From Vulcanimicrobiota bacterium (GTDB taxonomy: Bacteria > Vulcanimicrobiota > Xenobia > Xenobiales > JADMJV01): a stretch of DNA of 64,000 nucleotides. Under the pieces are notes generated by a model that was not told where the DNA came from, ran no database searches, and was given only the letters and a program-made list of their open reading frames with translations. Position 1 is the first letter of the stretch. Each line of letters begins with the position of its first letter. The position numbers and the translations under genes are program-made. Of this stretch, positions 25,178-36,273 are shown in pieces. The DNA lies in assembly GCA_017307785.1 (NCBI GenBank), contig JAFKGI010000007.1:186001-250000 (forward strand), in the 5' to 3' direction.

Positions 25178-26725
25178 CTACGGCGCGCCGCTCGAGCCCG
25201 GAGCGTAGACCCGGATCGCATCGCAGCCTCGACTATTGAATCCGAAATACAGCCCCATCTCGGAGTAATCCAGAGCGGTGCCCAGGTCTTTGACCGGTTG
25301 CGCCAGGTCTTCTCGAACCTTTTCTAAGGAAGCTCCTACCGACAGCTCGGGATGCCCTTCCAGCGCCAGTCGCGGCGAGCACACCTCCAGAGCCACCAGC
25401 ACTCCGGAATCGAACAGCAACCGAAACGACTCCGCTCCATCCGCGCCCAGGTAGGCAAAGCGCAGCTTCCCTCCCTCATCGGTTCGGCTATCGGGGGGTC
25501 CCCAAACGGACTCCGCCTGGGCGGGGCTGGCGCCCAGGACCAGTCCCGCTGCTCCCTGGCCCGGCTGGATGGTGCCTTCTTCGGGGGGTCTCAGGGCTGC
25601 CGGGGTCGGGGTGCCTGTTTCCACGACCGGCTCGGGGGTTTCGGTCAAGGCCAGCGGCGGGGGGCTCATGGTCGGGGTGGCCAGATCGGCTGTCGGAGGG
25701 GTGGCCGGGGCCACCGGGTCGGTGATCACCACCGGGGCGGAGGTGGTGGTGATCACGGCAGGCAGCGCTGGAATTTCCGGCGGCCGATGGTTCTTGCGTG
25801 CCCAGGCCGTCAGAGCCAAAATGACCACCAGAAAGATCACCAGACCTCGACCCTCTCGTCGGGGGCGTCGACGAGGAGAATCCGCCAGCGCCGTCGGCTC
25901 GGCCTTAGGAGGCGCGGCTAGCGGTGCCATCTGAGCCAGTCGCAGCGCTTCACGCATCTCGCCCGCGGTTTGAAAACGATCTTGCGGCTCCTTACTCAGG
26001 GCCTTGTCCACCAGATGGGAGATGGGCAGGGGAATTGTGAAATCCACTTCCGACAGGGGCGCGTGAGCCTTGAGGACCTGATTTTTCATGACCTCGGTCA
26101 ACGTGTCGGCCTGGAAAGGAGTGAAGCCGGTCAGCAACTCATAGAATAGGATTCCCACCGCGTAGAGGTCGGTTCGGACATCGGTTTTGCCGTCGAACTG
26201 CTCGGGTGCCATATATTCCGGAGTGCCCATGGCGGTTCCGGTCCGGGTCAGTTTTTGGTGTGCGGCGCTCTGAGAGATGCCGAAGTCGGTGAGTGCGACC
26301 TCCCCTTTGTCCGTGAGCAGAATATTGGAGGGCTTAAGGTCGCGATGGACCACTCCATTTTCGTGGGCGTGTTCCAGAGCAGCCAGCAGTTGGTCCAGCA
26401 GACGCGCCGCCTCGGGTACCGGCCGCGCGCCGCCCTTCAGGGTCTGGGCGCCCAGATACTCCATGACGATGAAGCAATGGTCTCCCCCGTCGCTGCAGAA
26501 ATCGTAGACCTGAACGATGTTGGGATGGCGCAGTTTGGCGGCCATCTCGCCTTCGCGGCGGAATCGTTCCAGGAAATCGGCTTCGGCGGCCACATGCGGA
26601 GAGAGCACTTTGACGGCGACCTGGCGGCCCAGTCCGGGGTGGACACAGAGATAGACCACTCCCATGGCTCCGCGTCCAAGTTCGCGCACGACCTGGTAAA
26701 TTCCGATCTGTTCCGGTATGGGCAT
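25178..26725 (-). CDS. Ser/Thr protein kinase with a membrane helix and duplicated outer domain
   Basis: 515 residues. Hanks-type kinase at ~8-265: GRGAMGVVY (18-26), VAVKVL (ATP Lys39), VVHRDLKPSN (Asp129), LTDFGI (Asp147), APEQ. A single membrane helix at ~294-309 is followed by a Pro/Thr-rich linker (~315-395) and an extracytoplasmic domain (~395-515). That domain appears to hold two related copies of a G-x-S-x-x-x-V pattern (GLVLGASPAQAESVWGPP and ELSVGASLEKVREDLAQP), recalling BamE/SmpA-like or other small lipoprotein folds. Similar layout to PknB-type receptors but without PASTA repeats. Catalytic residues complete; ligand unknown. Confidence 0.9.
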   Translation of the reverse strand: MPIPEQIGIYQVVRELGRGAMGVVYLCVHPGLGRQVAVKVLSPHVAAEADFLERFRREGEMAAKLRHPNIVQVYDFCSDGGDHCFIVMEYLGAQTLKGGARPVPEAARLLDQLLAALEHAHENGVVHRDLKPSNILLTDKGEVALTDFGISQSAAHQKLTRTGTAMGTPEYMAPEQFDGKTDVRTDLYAVGILFYELLTGFTPFQADTLTEVMKNQVLKAHAPLSEVDFTIPLPISHLVDKALSKEPQDRFQTAGEMREALRLAQMAPLAAPPKAEPTALADSPRRRPRREGRGLVIFLVVILALTAWARKNHRPPEIPALPAVITTTSAPVVITDPVAPATPPTADLATPTMSPPPLALTETPEPVVETGTPTPAALRPPEEGTIQPGQGAAGLVLGASPAQAESVWGPPDSRTDEGGKLRFAYLGADGAESFRLLFDSGVLVALEVCSPRLALEGHPELSVGASLEKVREDLAQPVKDLGTALDYSEMGLYFGFNSRGCDAIRVYAPGSSGAP

Positions 26726-26817
26726 GGCAGAAAACTACCACATCTTTTAACATCCCTAACATGGGGGCAACAAAACAACGCTGCGCAACACCCGACTTTT
26801 CGCGTAATCTGAAGGCG

Positions 26818-27699
26818 ATGAACCAGATTCCAGCCTCCAAGCTCCACACTCTCAGCCCCGTGCCGGCTCGTGCAGCCGCTCGCCCCAGCCTGCCGGACGA
26901 CCGTTTCGAGTCCAGTTCGAGCGACTCCGGCACCCGTTGGGGTCTGATCGGTCTGGGTGCCCTGGGAGTGCTGGCCTCGGGAGTCGGTCTGGTTCACGCG
27001 CAGGTGCAGACCCAGCCGCCGCTGGTGGTGGCCCATCGCGGCGAGACCGATCACGCCAAGGAAAACAGCATGGAAGCCTTCCGTCAGGCGCTGGCCGAGG
27101 GTGCTGGAGGAGTCGAGTTGGACATCCACTTGACCAGCGATGGCGACCTGGCCGTCATCCACGATGACACTCTGGATCGCACCTATGGCGTTCCGGGAGT
27201 CGTGCGCGAGATGACCAGCGAGCAGTTGCGGGCGGCCGGCGTTCCCATGCTCAGCGACGTGCTGGCCCTGCCGGACTGCAAATTCATCATCGAGATCAAG
27301 CATCCGCACGGCGGACGCCATGTGGGTATCGAGCAGATCCTGATCGACCAGTTGAAAAACACCGACACCGAGAACCGGGCGGTAGTCATCTCCTTTGACG
27401 AGACGTCCCTCAAGACGCTGCACGCGCTCGACCCCGAGTTGACCACCGGCTACCTTTACTCCGGCAAAGAACTGGATCCCCAGCAGACCAAAGAAGAGCT
27501 CGGCGTCACCTACCTCGGCCCGCACTTTTCCGCGGTCAACGAAGAATACGTGGAAAAAGCTCACGATGCCGGCATGAAGGTCAATCCCTGGACCGTCAAC
27601 GACGAAAAAGACCTCAAGCACATGCTGGAGCTCGGAGTCGACGCGATCACCACCGACAACGCCGGCGACCTCTCCATGCTCATCTCCCCGCGCGCCTGA
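26818..27699 (+). CDS. Exported glycerophosphodiester phosphodiesterase (GDPD)
   Basis: 293 residues. GDPD motifs: VVAHRGE (first catalytic His), KENSMEAF, VELDIHLTSDG (metal ligands Glu/Asp), VIHDDTLDR (second His), FIIEIKHP, VNPWTVND and ITTDN at the end. It hydrolyses glycerophosphodiesters to glycerol-3-phosphate and an alcohol. The leader is long (~62 residues): polar section with PDDRFESS at 26-33, then a hydrophobic helix (WGLIGLGALGVLASGVGLV) ending in VHA before QVQTQ, a likely signal-peptidase site, so it acts outside the cytoplasm. Start ATG 26818 has GAAGG upstream. Confidence 0.85.
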   Translation: MNQIPASKLHTLSPVPARAAARPSLPDDRFESSSSDSGTRWGLIGLGALGVLASGVGLVHAQVQTQPPLVVAHRGETDHAKENSMEAFRQALAEGAGGVELDIHLTSDGDLAVIHDDTLDRTYGVPGVVREMTSEQLRAAGVPMLSDVLALPDCKFIIEIKHPHGGRHVGIEQILIDQLKNTDTENRAVVISFDETSLKTLHALDPELTTGYLYSGKELDPQQTKEELGVTYLGPHFSAVNEEYVEKAHDAGMKVNPWTVNDEKDLKHMLELGVDAITTDNAGDLSMLISPRA

Positions 27700-27748
27700 G
27701 GTCCCACTTCGGCAGGCGGCTGGCTGGCAGTCACAAAGGTCAGGTCGA

Positions 27749-28264
27749 ATGGAGCACTGGCTGCTGGACTACGGGTCTCTCTGCCTGCTGGCGGCGGGGT
27801 TTGCCTACGGCATCAACTTTCCGTGTCCGCTGGGGCTGCTGTTGATGGCGGCCGGAGGACTGGCCCGTCAGGGACTGATCTCCTGGCCGGCCCTTCTGAT
27901 CGCCTGCCCCTTGGGAATCTTGCTCGGGGAGCAGCCCTGGTTTTTCCTGGGTCGAAAACTGGCCAGACGAGCACCCGAGCGCCTGGCCGCCCGTTTCCGG
28001 CGACAGGGTCCCAGCATTCTTTTGACCGGCCGATTTATTCCGGGCATCCCGGCCACGGTCGTTCCGCTGGCGGGGATGACGGGAGTCCCCTGGGCCCAAT
28101 TCTTTGCCTGGGACCTGGCCAGCGCTCTTCTCTACACGATCGCCTACTCGGTCTGCGGCAATGTGCTTTCCCAGTGGCTCACTCTCGGGCAGATCGTCTT
28201 GTTGGCCCTGTGCACGCTGATCCCGCTGCAGGTTTGGGCGTACAAGAAAAGAGCCCCGCTCTAG
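27749..28264 (+). CDS. DedA/VTT-family membrane protein
   Basis: 171 residues, about five membrane segments. The central re-entrant region FFLGRKLARRAPERLAARFR followed by LTGRFIPGIPATVVPLAGM matches DedA proteins, including the conserved Arg and the F-x-P-G-x-x motif. DedA proteins handle phospholipid (undecaprenyl phosphate or phosphatidylethanolamine) flipping and envelope homeostasis. Smaller than E. coli DedA (~219). Same strand as the GDPD, 49 bases later; both act on the envelope. A hairpin overlaps its stop. Confidence 0.85.
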   Translation: MEHWLLDYGSLCLLAAGFAYGINFPCPLGLLLMAAGGLARQGLISWPALLIACPLGILLGEQPWFFLGRKLARRAPERLAARFRRQGPSILLTGRFIPGIPATVVPLAGMTGVPWAQFFAWDLASALLYTIAYSVCGNVLSQWLTLGQIVLLALCTLIPLQVWAYKKRAPL

Positions 28265-28272
28265 CGGGGCTC
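28251..28272. terminator. Intrinsic terminator hairpin between convergent genes
   Basis: GAGCCCCGC-TCTA-GCGGGGCTC: a 9-bp GC-rich stem with 4-base loop, overlapping the DedA stop codon. It is followed by TTCAAGAATTTGT on the plus strand and preceded by an A-rich tract (ACAAGAAAA), so it could end transcription from both sides. Confidence 0.65.
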
Positions 28273-28286
28273 TTCAAGAATTTGTC

Positions 28287-28598
28287 TTAGAATCCGAAGA
28301 AGTCGCGGATGTCCTTGCCGGTATCGGTGATGTTATCACCCGCTTCCTCGGTATTGCGCACGATGTCGTCACCGGTGCTGTTGTCGTTGCGGTGGCGCTT
28401 GGCCGTGGCCTTCATATCGGCCTTGTGCTCGCGGGTGCGCTGGCGTGCCTTGGCGTCATCGGTGTTGGCCGCCGCCTCTCGCTGGGCTGCCCGCAACTGA
28501 GCCCGTTCGTGGTTACGCTGGGCCTGGGTCTTGGGCGCGGCCGAAGCACCGACCGCCAACAAAGTGGCCAACAAACAAACTTTCAAAACTTTCATCAT
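28287..28598 (-). CDS. Small highly charged exported protein
   Basis: 103 residues. GGAGG lies six bases before the ATG. Signal peptide MMKVLKVCLLATLLAVGASA. The mature part is very rich in Lys, Arg, Asp and Gln and likely helical or disordered (QREAAANTDDAKARQR), ending with DIRDFFGF. Not recognised. Confidence 0.6.
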   Translation of the reverse strand: MMKVLKVCLLATLLAVGASAAPKTQAQRNHERAQLRAAQREAAANTDDAKARQRTREHKADMKATAKRHRNDNSTGDDIVRNTEEAGDNITDTGKDIRDFFGF

Positions 28599-28691
28599 CC
28601 CTGTCCTCCGTTTCTTTTCCTCATTCTAGCGAGGGCGCGAACGAAGAGCCGCCGACGGACGTCCTCGAGGGCCGGGATCTGAATCCTCAGA

Positions 28692-28856
28692 CTAGTGCTT
28701 GGGCTGTACCAGGTGGCTGATGCCGGCCAGGTTGGCCAGGCTGGGGAGCATTTCGCCTTCGGCCAGGGGCACGAAGCCAAACTGATCGGCGACCCAGACA
28801 TCGTGGTCCGACTCCAGGGTGCATTCCAAAACTTCAAAACGCTGCATCTTGTTCAT
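28692..28856 (-). CDS. 54-residue protein of unknown function
   Basis: Reads MNKMQRFEVLECTLESDHDV, WVADQFGFVPLAEGEM and a tail ending LVQPKH. GGAGG lies eight bases upstream of the ATG and the codon use looks like its neighbours. It is soluble with a single Cys. No family recognised. It fills a 378-base gap between two exported small proteins that would otherwise be empty; bases 28857-28976 carry nothing I can name. Confidence 0.5.
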   Translation of the reverse strand: MNKMQRFEVLECTLESDHDVWVADQFGFVPLAEGEMLPSLANLAGISHLVQPKH

Positions 28857-28976
28857 AACCGTGTCCTCCGAACTGCCCGAGCTGCGCGGCTGCGGTGCTT
28901 GAGTTCAATATAAGGAGTCACCGTTAAACAACCCTGATACGGCCCGGAAAGAAGTAACAAGATCGTGAACAGTTCA

Positions 28977-29576
28977 TTACCAACCTCGTTGAATGGGCTG
29001 CATATTGCCGTTGGGATAGACGTAATAGTAGTTACCGCCGGGGTCCATGTAGTAGTTTTGTCCACCTTGCTGGTAAAAACCCGGCTGATTGGTATAGTTC
29101 AAGACCTGGGCCCCGGCCGGAGTCGAGTAAGTCGCTTGACCGGTCAGGTTGTAACCCGACTCGTTCTGGTTGCGGGCATAGCCGTTCTGCCAACCCTGAA
29201 GAGCCTGCTGACTTTGTTGCTGGGCCTGTTGGTAGCCGTTCCAGGCATTCTGTTGCTGCGCATTGATGGACTGGCTGGTCTGATTGTAGTTCTGGATGCC
29301 CTGCCGCGAGAAGCCGCCGGTGGCCGCGTAATAGTAGGCAAACTGGGCAAAGCTGGCCTGACCCCCTTGGGCAAGGTACTGTTGGTAGGCGAATTGCACC
29401 TGGGGGTTGGCCATGTTGGCCTGCACCATTTGTTGGGTCTGATTTTGAAAGTAGGCGTTCGACTGCTGAACTTGCTGGTTGTACATCCCGGAGAGGTCGA
29501 GTCCGGTGAAATCACCGTACTGGGCCCAGGCGTTGGTCGAAAGGGTGAGAGCGAGAAGTGCGATGAGCTTTTTCAT
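28977..29576 (-). CDS. Exported Gln/Asn/Tyr/Gly-rich low-complexity protein
   Basis: 199 residues. Signal peptide MKKLIALLALTLSTNAWAQ. The mature sequence is dominated by Gln, Asn, Tyr, Ala and Gly (NQQVQQSNAYFQNQTQQMVQ; NQPGFYQQGGQNYYMDPGG), like prion-like or adhesive/amyloid proteins. No catalytic motif. A surface or matrix role is plausible. The ending YYYVYPNGNMQPIQRGW is a short tyrosine-rich tail. Confidence 0.7.
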   Translation of the reverse strand: MKKLIALLALTLSTNAWAQYGDFTGLDLSGMYNQQVQQSNAYFQNQTQQMVQANMANPQVQFAYQQYLAQGGQASFAQFAYYYAATGGFSRQGIQNYNQTSQSINAQQQNAWNGYQQAQQQSQQALQGWQNGYARNQNESGYNLTGQATYSTPAGAQVLNYTNQPGFYQQGGQNYYMDPGGNYYYVYPNGNMQPIQRGW

Positions 29577-29620
29577 AGGCTCAGCTTACGGGGCCAGGTA
29601 CTACGAAAGTACTACCAAAC

Positions 29621-30340
29621 TCACTGCTTGAGAGCGAATTCGAAAAGACCGGCCAGATCGGCACCATCAAAAGCGCTGGCACTGACTGAGCCGGTCTGCA
29701 GCATGCCGATCCCCTGCATGGCCACAGCCGCGCCCGTGGTGCCTCCGATCAGATCGGAAAACTTGGCCGAACCGGGCATCTGCAAGGCCAACGCCTGGCG
29801 CGAGCCTTTGTCGAAGTTCTCCAGGCTCATGGCCGCGACTTCGGACCAGGTGTGCTGCTTGCTCTCGCTTTTGCCCGAACCGGTCACGACTTCTCGGCCC
29901 ACCCGGGTCACTTTGACGCACAGGCGCTGACCGCGCCGGGTATACATCTGCAGTTCCAGCCAGTTGTGGGAGTATTCCTTAAACTTGGGGGCCTGGTCAC
30001 TCTTGGAAGTCAGGAACGGGTCGGCCAGACTGTCACGGAAATCCAGGCGCAGCAGCATATCCTTCTGCACGTCCAGTTGTCCGCCCAAAGCCTGCAGCAA
30101 CTGGGTAGGTAACTGGTAGCGGCGGTCCTCGGTGTCATAGCGGCTGTAGTAGAGATACATGAGAATGCCGGGGATGAAAGCAAAGGGCCCCAAGAAAGGC
30201 AAACCCAAGACACAGAGCAAGCACCCGAAACAGGACCGGGTGCTTCCCCATTTGTCCGAGGCGGCATATTCGGCCAGCCGTGCCTGAATGGCCGGGAGCT
30301 TGGCGGTCGTCACATACTCGCTCTTGAGATACTTGTTCAT
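29621..30340 (-). CDS. Membrane-anchored protein of unknown function
   Basis: 239 residues. An N-terminal cytosolic part (~1-33), a hydrophobic hairpin or two helices (~34-65, FGCLLCVLGLPFLGPFAFIP) and a soluble beta-rich body (~75-190, LLLRLDFRDSLAD, RGQRLCVKVTRVGREV). No signal peptide. Function unknown. It is divergent from the metallopeptidase gene with 52 bases between them. Confidence 0.6.
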   Translation of the reverse strand: MNKYLKSEYVTTAKLPAIQARLAEYAASDKWGSTRSCFGCLLCVLGLPFLGPFAFIPGILMYLYYSRYDTEDRRYQLPTQLLQALGGQLDVQKDMLLRLDFRDSLADPFLTSKSDQAPKFKEYSHNWLELQMYTRRGQRLCVKVTRVGREVVTGSGKSESKQHTWSEVAAMSLENFDKGSRQALALQMPGSAKFSDLIGGTTGAAVAMQGIGMLQTGSVSASAFDGADLAGLFEFALKQ

Positions 30341-30392
30341 CGGAGCAGGTTCGCTTCAGATTCGTTTCAGCCTGTTCTGAGACAGTTCAGCT

Positions 30393-33210
<2,818 letters not shown>

Positions 33211-33326
33211 TTACTTTATAGCATCGAAACATCTTTAAATCAAGACAAAATTCATGAGCAATTCTACCCGGGTTTGCATGGGACCGCGGTACCGTGCCGG
33301 AAAGTTCCATCGGCACGAATCAAGGG

Positions 33327-34058
33327 CTAATAGCCGGGTCGGTAGGCCTTTGCGGGAGTCAGCATGGTGTGCAACGCATCATCGCTCCGTGGATAATGAG
33401 CCGGGATGCCTCGATGGTGGTGACCGCTGCAGAACAGCAAAAAGTGGTTGCCGGAGCGCCGGTAGCCATAGGCTCGGGTCAGCGGGTCCGCCAGGGGGGC
33501 CAGGGTCTGCGGATACTTCTTGTGCTTGAGCCGGTAACCGGTCAGCAGACTGCAGATGGCCAGCAGATTCTCGGCGCATTTGTCCAGCGGCACATTGGCG
33601 ATTTGCGTGTCGTAGCGGGCCATGCGCTGGGGGACGTAGGCCGTGGCGGAGCGGACTTGAAACCTCAAGGAACGCAAAAAAGCTGCGGCTTCGCCCGGTT
33701 GCTGCCCGGCAAAGCGGACCTCCGCCTGATAGGCGGTCTGCTGGACCACGAAGACTCGAGCCCAAAAATGGGCTCTGCGAACTTCCAGACCATTGAGTCC
33801 GTCCACTCGGAGCAACTGAACCTTGGCGCGTTGTGCTAGCTGCGTGCGACGCAGGTTGGCCAGATGCTGGGCAGGGTCGAGGGTTTTGACGGGCGTCCTT
33901 CGCAGCAAATACTGGTTGCCGTTCCAAGCGGCCCGAATCAGGCCGCCTTCGTTCCGGTAGGAAGCGGGAAAGGTGAGCCGGCAAGGGCCATCGCTGAAAG
34001 GGGTGGGTCGAGCCCAGGCCCAGACCGACAGCAGCACCAGTAGAACTAGCGTTCTCAA
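33327..34058 (-). CDS. Exported protein with pilin-like C-terminus
   Basis: 243 residues from TTG start 34058, which overlaps the macro-domain stop as TTGA. Signal peptide: Met then RTLVLLVLLSVWAWARP. Residues ~170-225 (ENLLAICSLLTGYRLKHKKY followed by PQTLAPLADP) read like the C-terminal part of a GspG-type pseudopilin, which has the Y-x-x-x-x-x-YP-x-x-L-x-x-L pattern. The middle is unassigned. Downstream of the macro gene, so cotranscribed. Function unknown. Confidence 0.6.
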   Translation of the reverse strand: MRTLVLLVLLSVWAWARPTPFSDGPCRLTFPASYRNEGGLIRAAWNGNQYLLRRTPVKTLDPAQHLANLRRTQLAQRAKVQLLRVDGLNGLEVRRAHFWARVFVVQQTAYQAEVRFAGQQPGEAAAFLRSLRFQVRSATAYVPQRMARYDTQIANVPLDKCAENLLAICSLLTGYRLKHKKYPQTLAPLADPLTRAYGYRRSGNHFLLFCSGHHHRGIPAHYPRSDDALHTMLTPAKAYRPGY

Positions 34059-34525
34059 GTTTTCTTCCGGTAGCGGACCAGCAGCACCTGACCGGGCCCG
34101 GACTGACTCTGAATCTCGGAAGCCATCAGCTCCTCGACCTGTTGTTGCGACATCCCGCCCGTGCCGGCGCCGATGAGAGGAAATGCCAGGCTGGCGAAAC
34201 CGTGCTCCTGAAAGACCCGCAAAGCATTTCGCACCGAGAGTTCCACCGACCGTCGATTGGCCGTCCACCACCAGTTGAGGCCGGCCACGTGGATGATGCC
34301 CTTGTAGGGCAGACGTCCGGCGCCGGTCAGCACAGCCGCTCCCACCGGCAGCAAACCGTGTTTGCGCACCTCGCGAAACGGCTGGGAGCCCGCCTGACGG
34401 CGAATTGCGCCGGACACACCGACGGGAATCAACAGCCAGTGAGGAATGAAATTGCGGTTCCAGGAATTGACGATGACCTCCACCGGCTGACGCAACAAAT
34501 CGCCTTCCACCACGCGCAATTCCAT
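34055..34525 (-). CDS. Macro-domain protein
   Basis: 156 residues. Macro fold: LRVVEGDLLRQPVEVIVNSW, a phosphate loop VGVSGAIRRQAGS, GAAVLTGAGRL and FPLIGAGTGGMS. Macro domains bind ADP-ribose and may hydrolyse ADP-ribosyl or O-acetyl-ADP-ribose groups; the catalytic Asn/Asp pattern cannot be judged confidently here. Start ATG 34525. Coupled (TTGA) to the exported gene downstream. No ADP-ribosyltransferase is near. Confidence 0.8.
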   Translation of the reverse strand: MELRVVEGDLLRQPVEVIVNSWNRNFIPHWLLIPVGVSGAIRRQAGSQPFREVRKHGLLPVGAAVLTGAGRLPYKGIIHVAGLNWWWTANRRSVELSVRNALRVFQEHGFASLAFPLIGAGTGGMSQQQVEELMASEIQSQSGPGQVLLVRYRKKT

Positions 34526-34585
34526 GGGCCGTTTTTCCGCTCGCTCCCAAGAGGCCCCTGCCGAGCGAAGTTCGAAACGGCGGCC

Positions 34586-35122
34586 ATGCGAGTGTCGTTC
34601 CCCCTCTTTCTCCTGGTGCTGCTGAGCCTGGCGGCCGCGGCCCAGGACCAGAATTCCTTTCTGGAGACCCTGCCGCCCGGACGGGCCGCGGTTTTCCGTC
34701 AGGCGATCACCATCGAAGCCACGCCCAGCTGGTGGGTCTACCTGAATCAGAATTCCCGGTCGTTCGCCCCTGGCCTGGCCGGCGGACTGGTGCGGCTGGC
34801 CAAGAACATGAATCTGGGCGTGAATCCCGCGGGCTGGGAGGGTCGTATCAGCGTCAACCTCAAGTTTCCGCCGACCATCAACGACGATATCAGCCGCCAG
34901 AAAATCCTGGTCAATCTCAATTACGTTCCGCAGCCCATGGTCAACCCGGGCTACTGCTTGCCGCGCGCGGGGCGTTTCCTGATGAATGTCTCGTTCGACC
35001 CGCGCTCCACCATTCTGGCGGGCAACGTCTCCCAAGATGGCGGTGTCTACAACCTGGTCTCCCCGATCTACGCGACCCTTTATACCTCTGATCTGCAGGA
35101 ATTCTTCAAAAAGGGGCTCTAG
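34586..35122 (+). CDS. Exported protein of unknown function
   Basis: 178 residues from ATG 34586; the longer open frame upstream is antisense to the macro gene. Signal peptide MRVSFPLFLLVLLSLAAAAQ. The body has TIEATPSWWVYLNQNSRSF and a beta-rich second half; it could be TonB/AMIN-like or a TPR-free exported domain resembling the energy-transducing TonB C-terminus, which also has a P-x-W-x-x-x pattern, but no family is certain. Ends with a 4-base overlap with the convergent antiporter gene. Confidence 0.55.
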   Translation: MRVSFPLFLLVLLSLAAAAQDQNSFLETLPPGRAAVFRQAITIEATPSWWVYLNQNSRSFAPGLAGGLVRLAKNMNLGVNPAGWEGRISVNLKFPPTINDDISRQKILVNLNYVPQPMVNPGYCLPRAGRFLMNVSFDPRSTILAGNVSQDGGVYNLVSPIYATLYTSDLQEFFKKGL

Positions 35123-36273
35123 TGGTTCTGGGGCTGTTCGGTGGAAAGCCTTGAAACGAACGGAATCAACAGCAACGGGGCCAGGTTGCTCACCAGGACC
35201 ACGTAATAAACGACCGACAGCAAATGATACCCGTCGTTCTGAATTCCGCTCAAGAGCACGGCGGCCGTGGCCAGGGTCAAGGCTCCGCGCGGATGAGTCA
35301 CGCTGAGAGCGAAACGGTCCCGGGGACTCAACTTGGCGTGGCGACAGGCGATGGCCACCAGCAGCGGTCGAGCCACAAAGACGAGGACCAGGGCGTAACC
35401 TAACTTGCGCGGCCACTGGTCGAGAATTCCCGGCGTAGCGGCCAACACGAATCCCTGGAGGGTCATCAACAAGCACAGTCCCCAGAGCTTCAGTTGCTCG
35501 CTCAAGCCATGCTGAGGGAAGGTCAAGGGGTAGCGCGCCATCCAGTAGCCGCAGCAAGCAGCGGCCACCACTCCCCCGCCCCCCGCCACCTGGTGAGCGG
35601 CGGCAAAGCAGAGCAGGGCCGCGCTCAAGGTAATCGGTTGGGAAAGTTGTCCGGGAATCCGAGCGCAGAGACGAACCAGGCCGGCCGCCAGGGAGCCGAA
35701 GGCCAGACCCACCAGTGCCACCCACACGGTCACTTTGATGGTGGTCACGATGCTGGGGTGAGACTCCCCGGCCAGCAGGCACGAGTAGACCAGCGCGGCC
35801 CAGGCGGCTCCGAACAAGCTCACGAGATTGGTCTCCCAGACCAGGATGCGCCGGCAGGCATCGCTGCCCCCCAGGCGATAGACCAGGGAGTCCAGGGCAT
35901 AGGGCGCTCCGATCATCAGCAACGCCCCCAGGGCAAAGCTGTGAGTCGCTTCCACGCCCAACATCCACTGGGCCAGGAAAGAGTAAAGCAACCAGCCCAG
36001 CTTGGGGCCAATGCTGGACAAATGGGCGACCGTGCCGCGCACGTCCTCAATTGGGGTGCGGCCGAGCGTTCCCCCGCTGTCCATAAAAACCAGCCAAAGG
36101 GCCAGGCCGGCCAACCAGAGCAGCGGCGGCTGGTGCTCCCCCCAGGCCTGCAAGCCGGTATAGGAAAGCAATGCGCCGATGCCCAAAAGCATCGGAATGA
36201 GAGGCAACTTGAATCGTTCCGCGAGGCTCCAGACCAACAGGCCGACCAGAGCAAGACTCAAAAAGAAAATCAA
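35119..36273 (-). CDS. Cation/proton antiporter-like membrane protein (CPA1 type), motif-degenerate
   Basis: 384 residues, about 12 membrane helices, clear CPA-type pattern: LLGIGALLSYTGLQ at the start, LVWETNLVSLFGAAWAAL at the place of the EGESLxND motif, and HPRGALTLATAAVLL near the end. However the ion-binding TDP motif of helix 4/5 is GAP (GALLMIGAPYALDSL) and the ND pair is NL, so ion exchange may be lost or altered. Start overlaps the stop of the upstream gene (ATGA). Confidence 0.7.
   Translation of the reverse strand: MIFFLSLALVGLLVWSLAERFKLPLIPMLLGIGALLSYTGLQAWGEHQPPLLWLAGLALWLVFMDSGGTLGRTPIEDVRGTVAHLSSIGPKLGWLLYSFLAQWMLGVEATHSFALGALLMIGAPYALDSLVYRLGGSDACRRILVWETNLVSLFGAAWAALVYSCLLAGESHPSIVTTIKVTVWVALVGLAFGSLAAGLVRLCARIPGQLSQPITLSAALLCFAAAHQVAGGGGVVAAACCGYWMARYPLTFPQHGLSEQLKLWGLCLLMTLQGFVLAATPGILDQWPRKLGYALVLVFVARPLLVAIACRHAKLSPRDRFALSVTHPRGALTLATAAVLLSGIQNDGYHLLSVVYYVVLVSNLAPLLLIPFVSRLSTEQPQNH

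Noticed and set aside
28595..28837. 80-residue minus ORF overlapping the 54-residue gene
   Set aside because: Trp/Pro/Ser-rich composition and no ribosome site; the 54-residue frame has both a site and balanced composition.
34055..35968. 637-residue minus-strand ORF
   Set aside because: Only its last 156 residues are a real macro domain; the rest is out-of-frame reading of the antiporter and antisense to the 34586-35122 gene.
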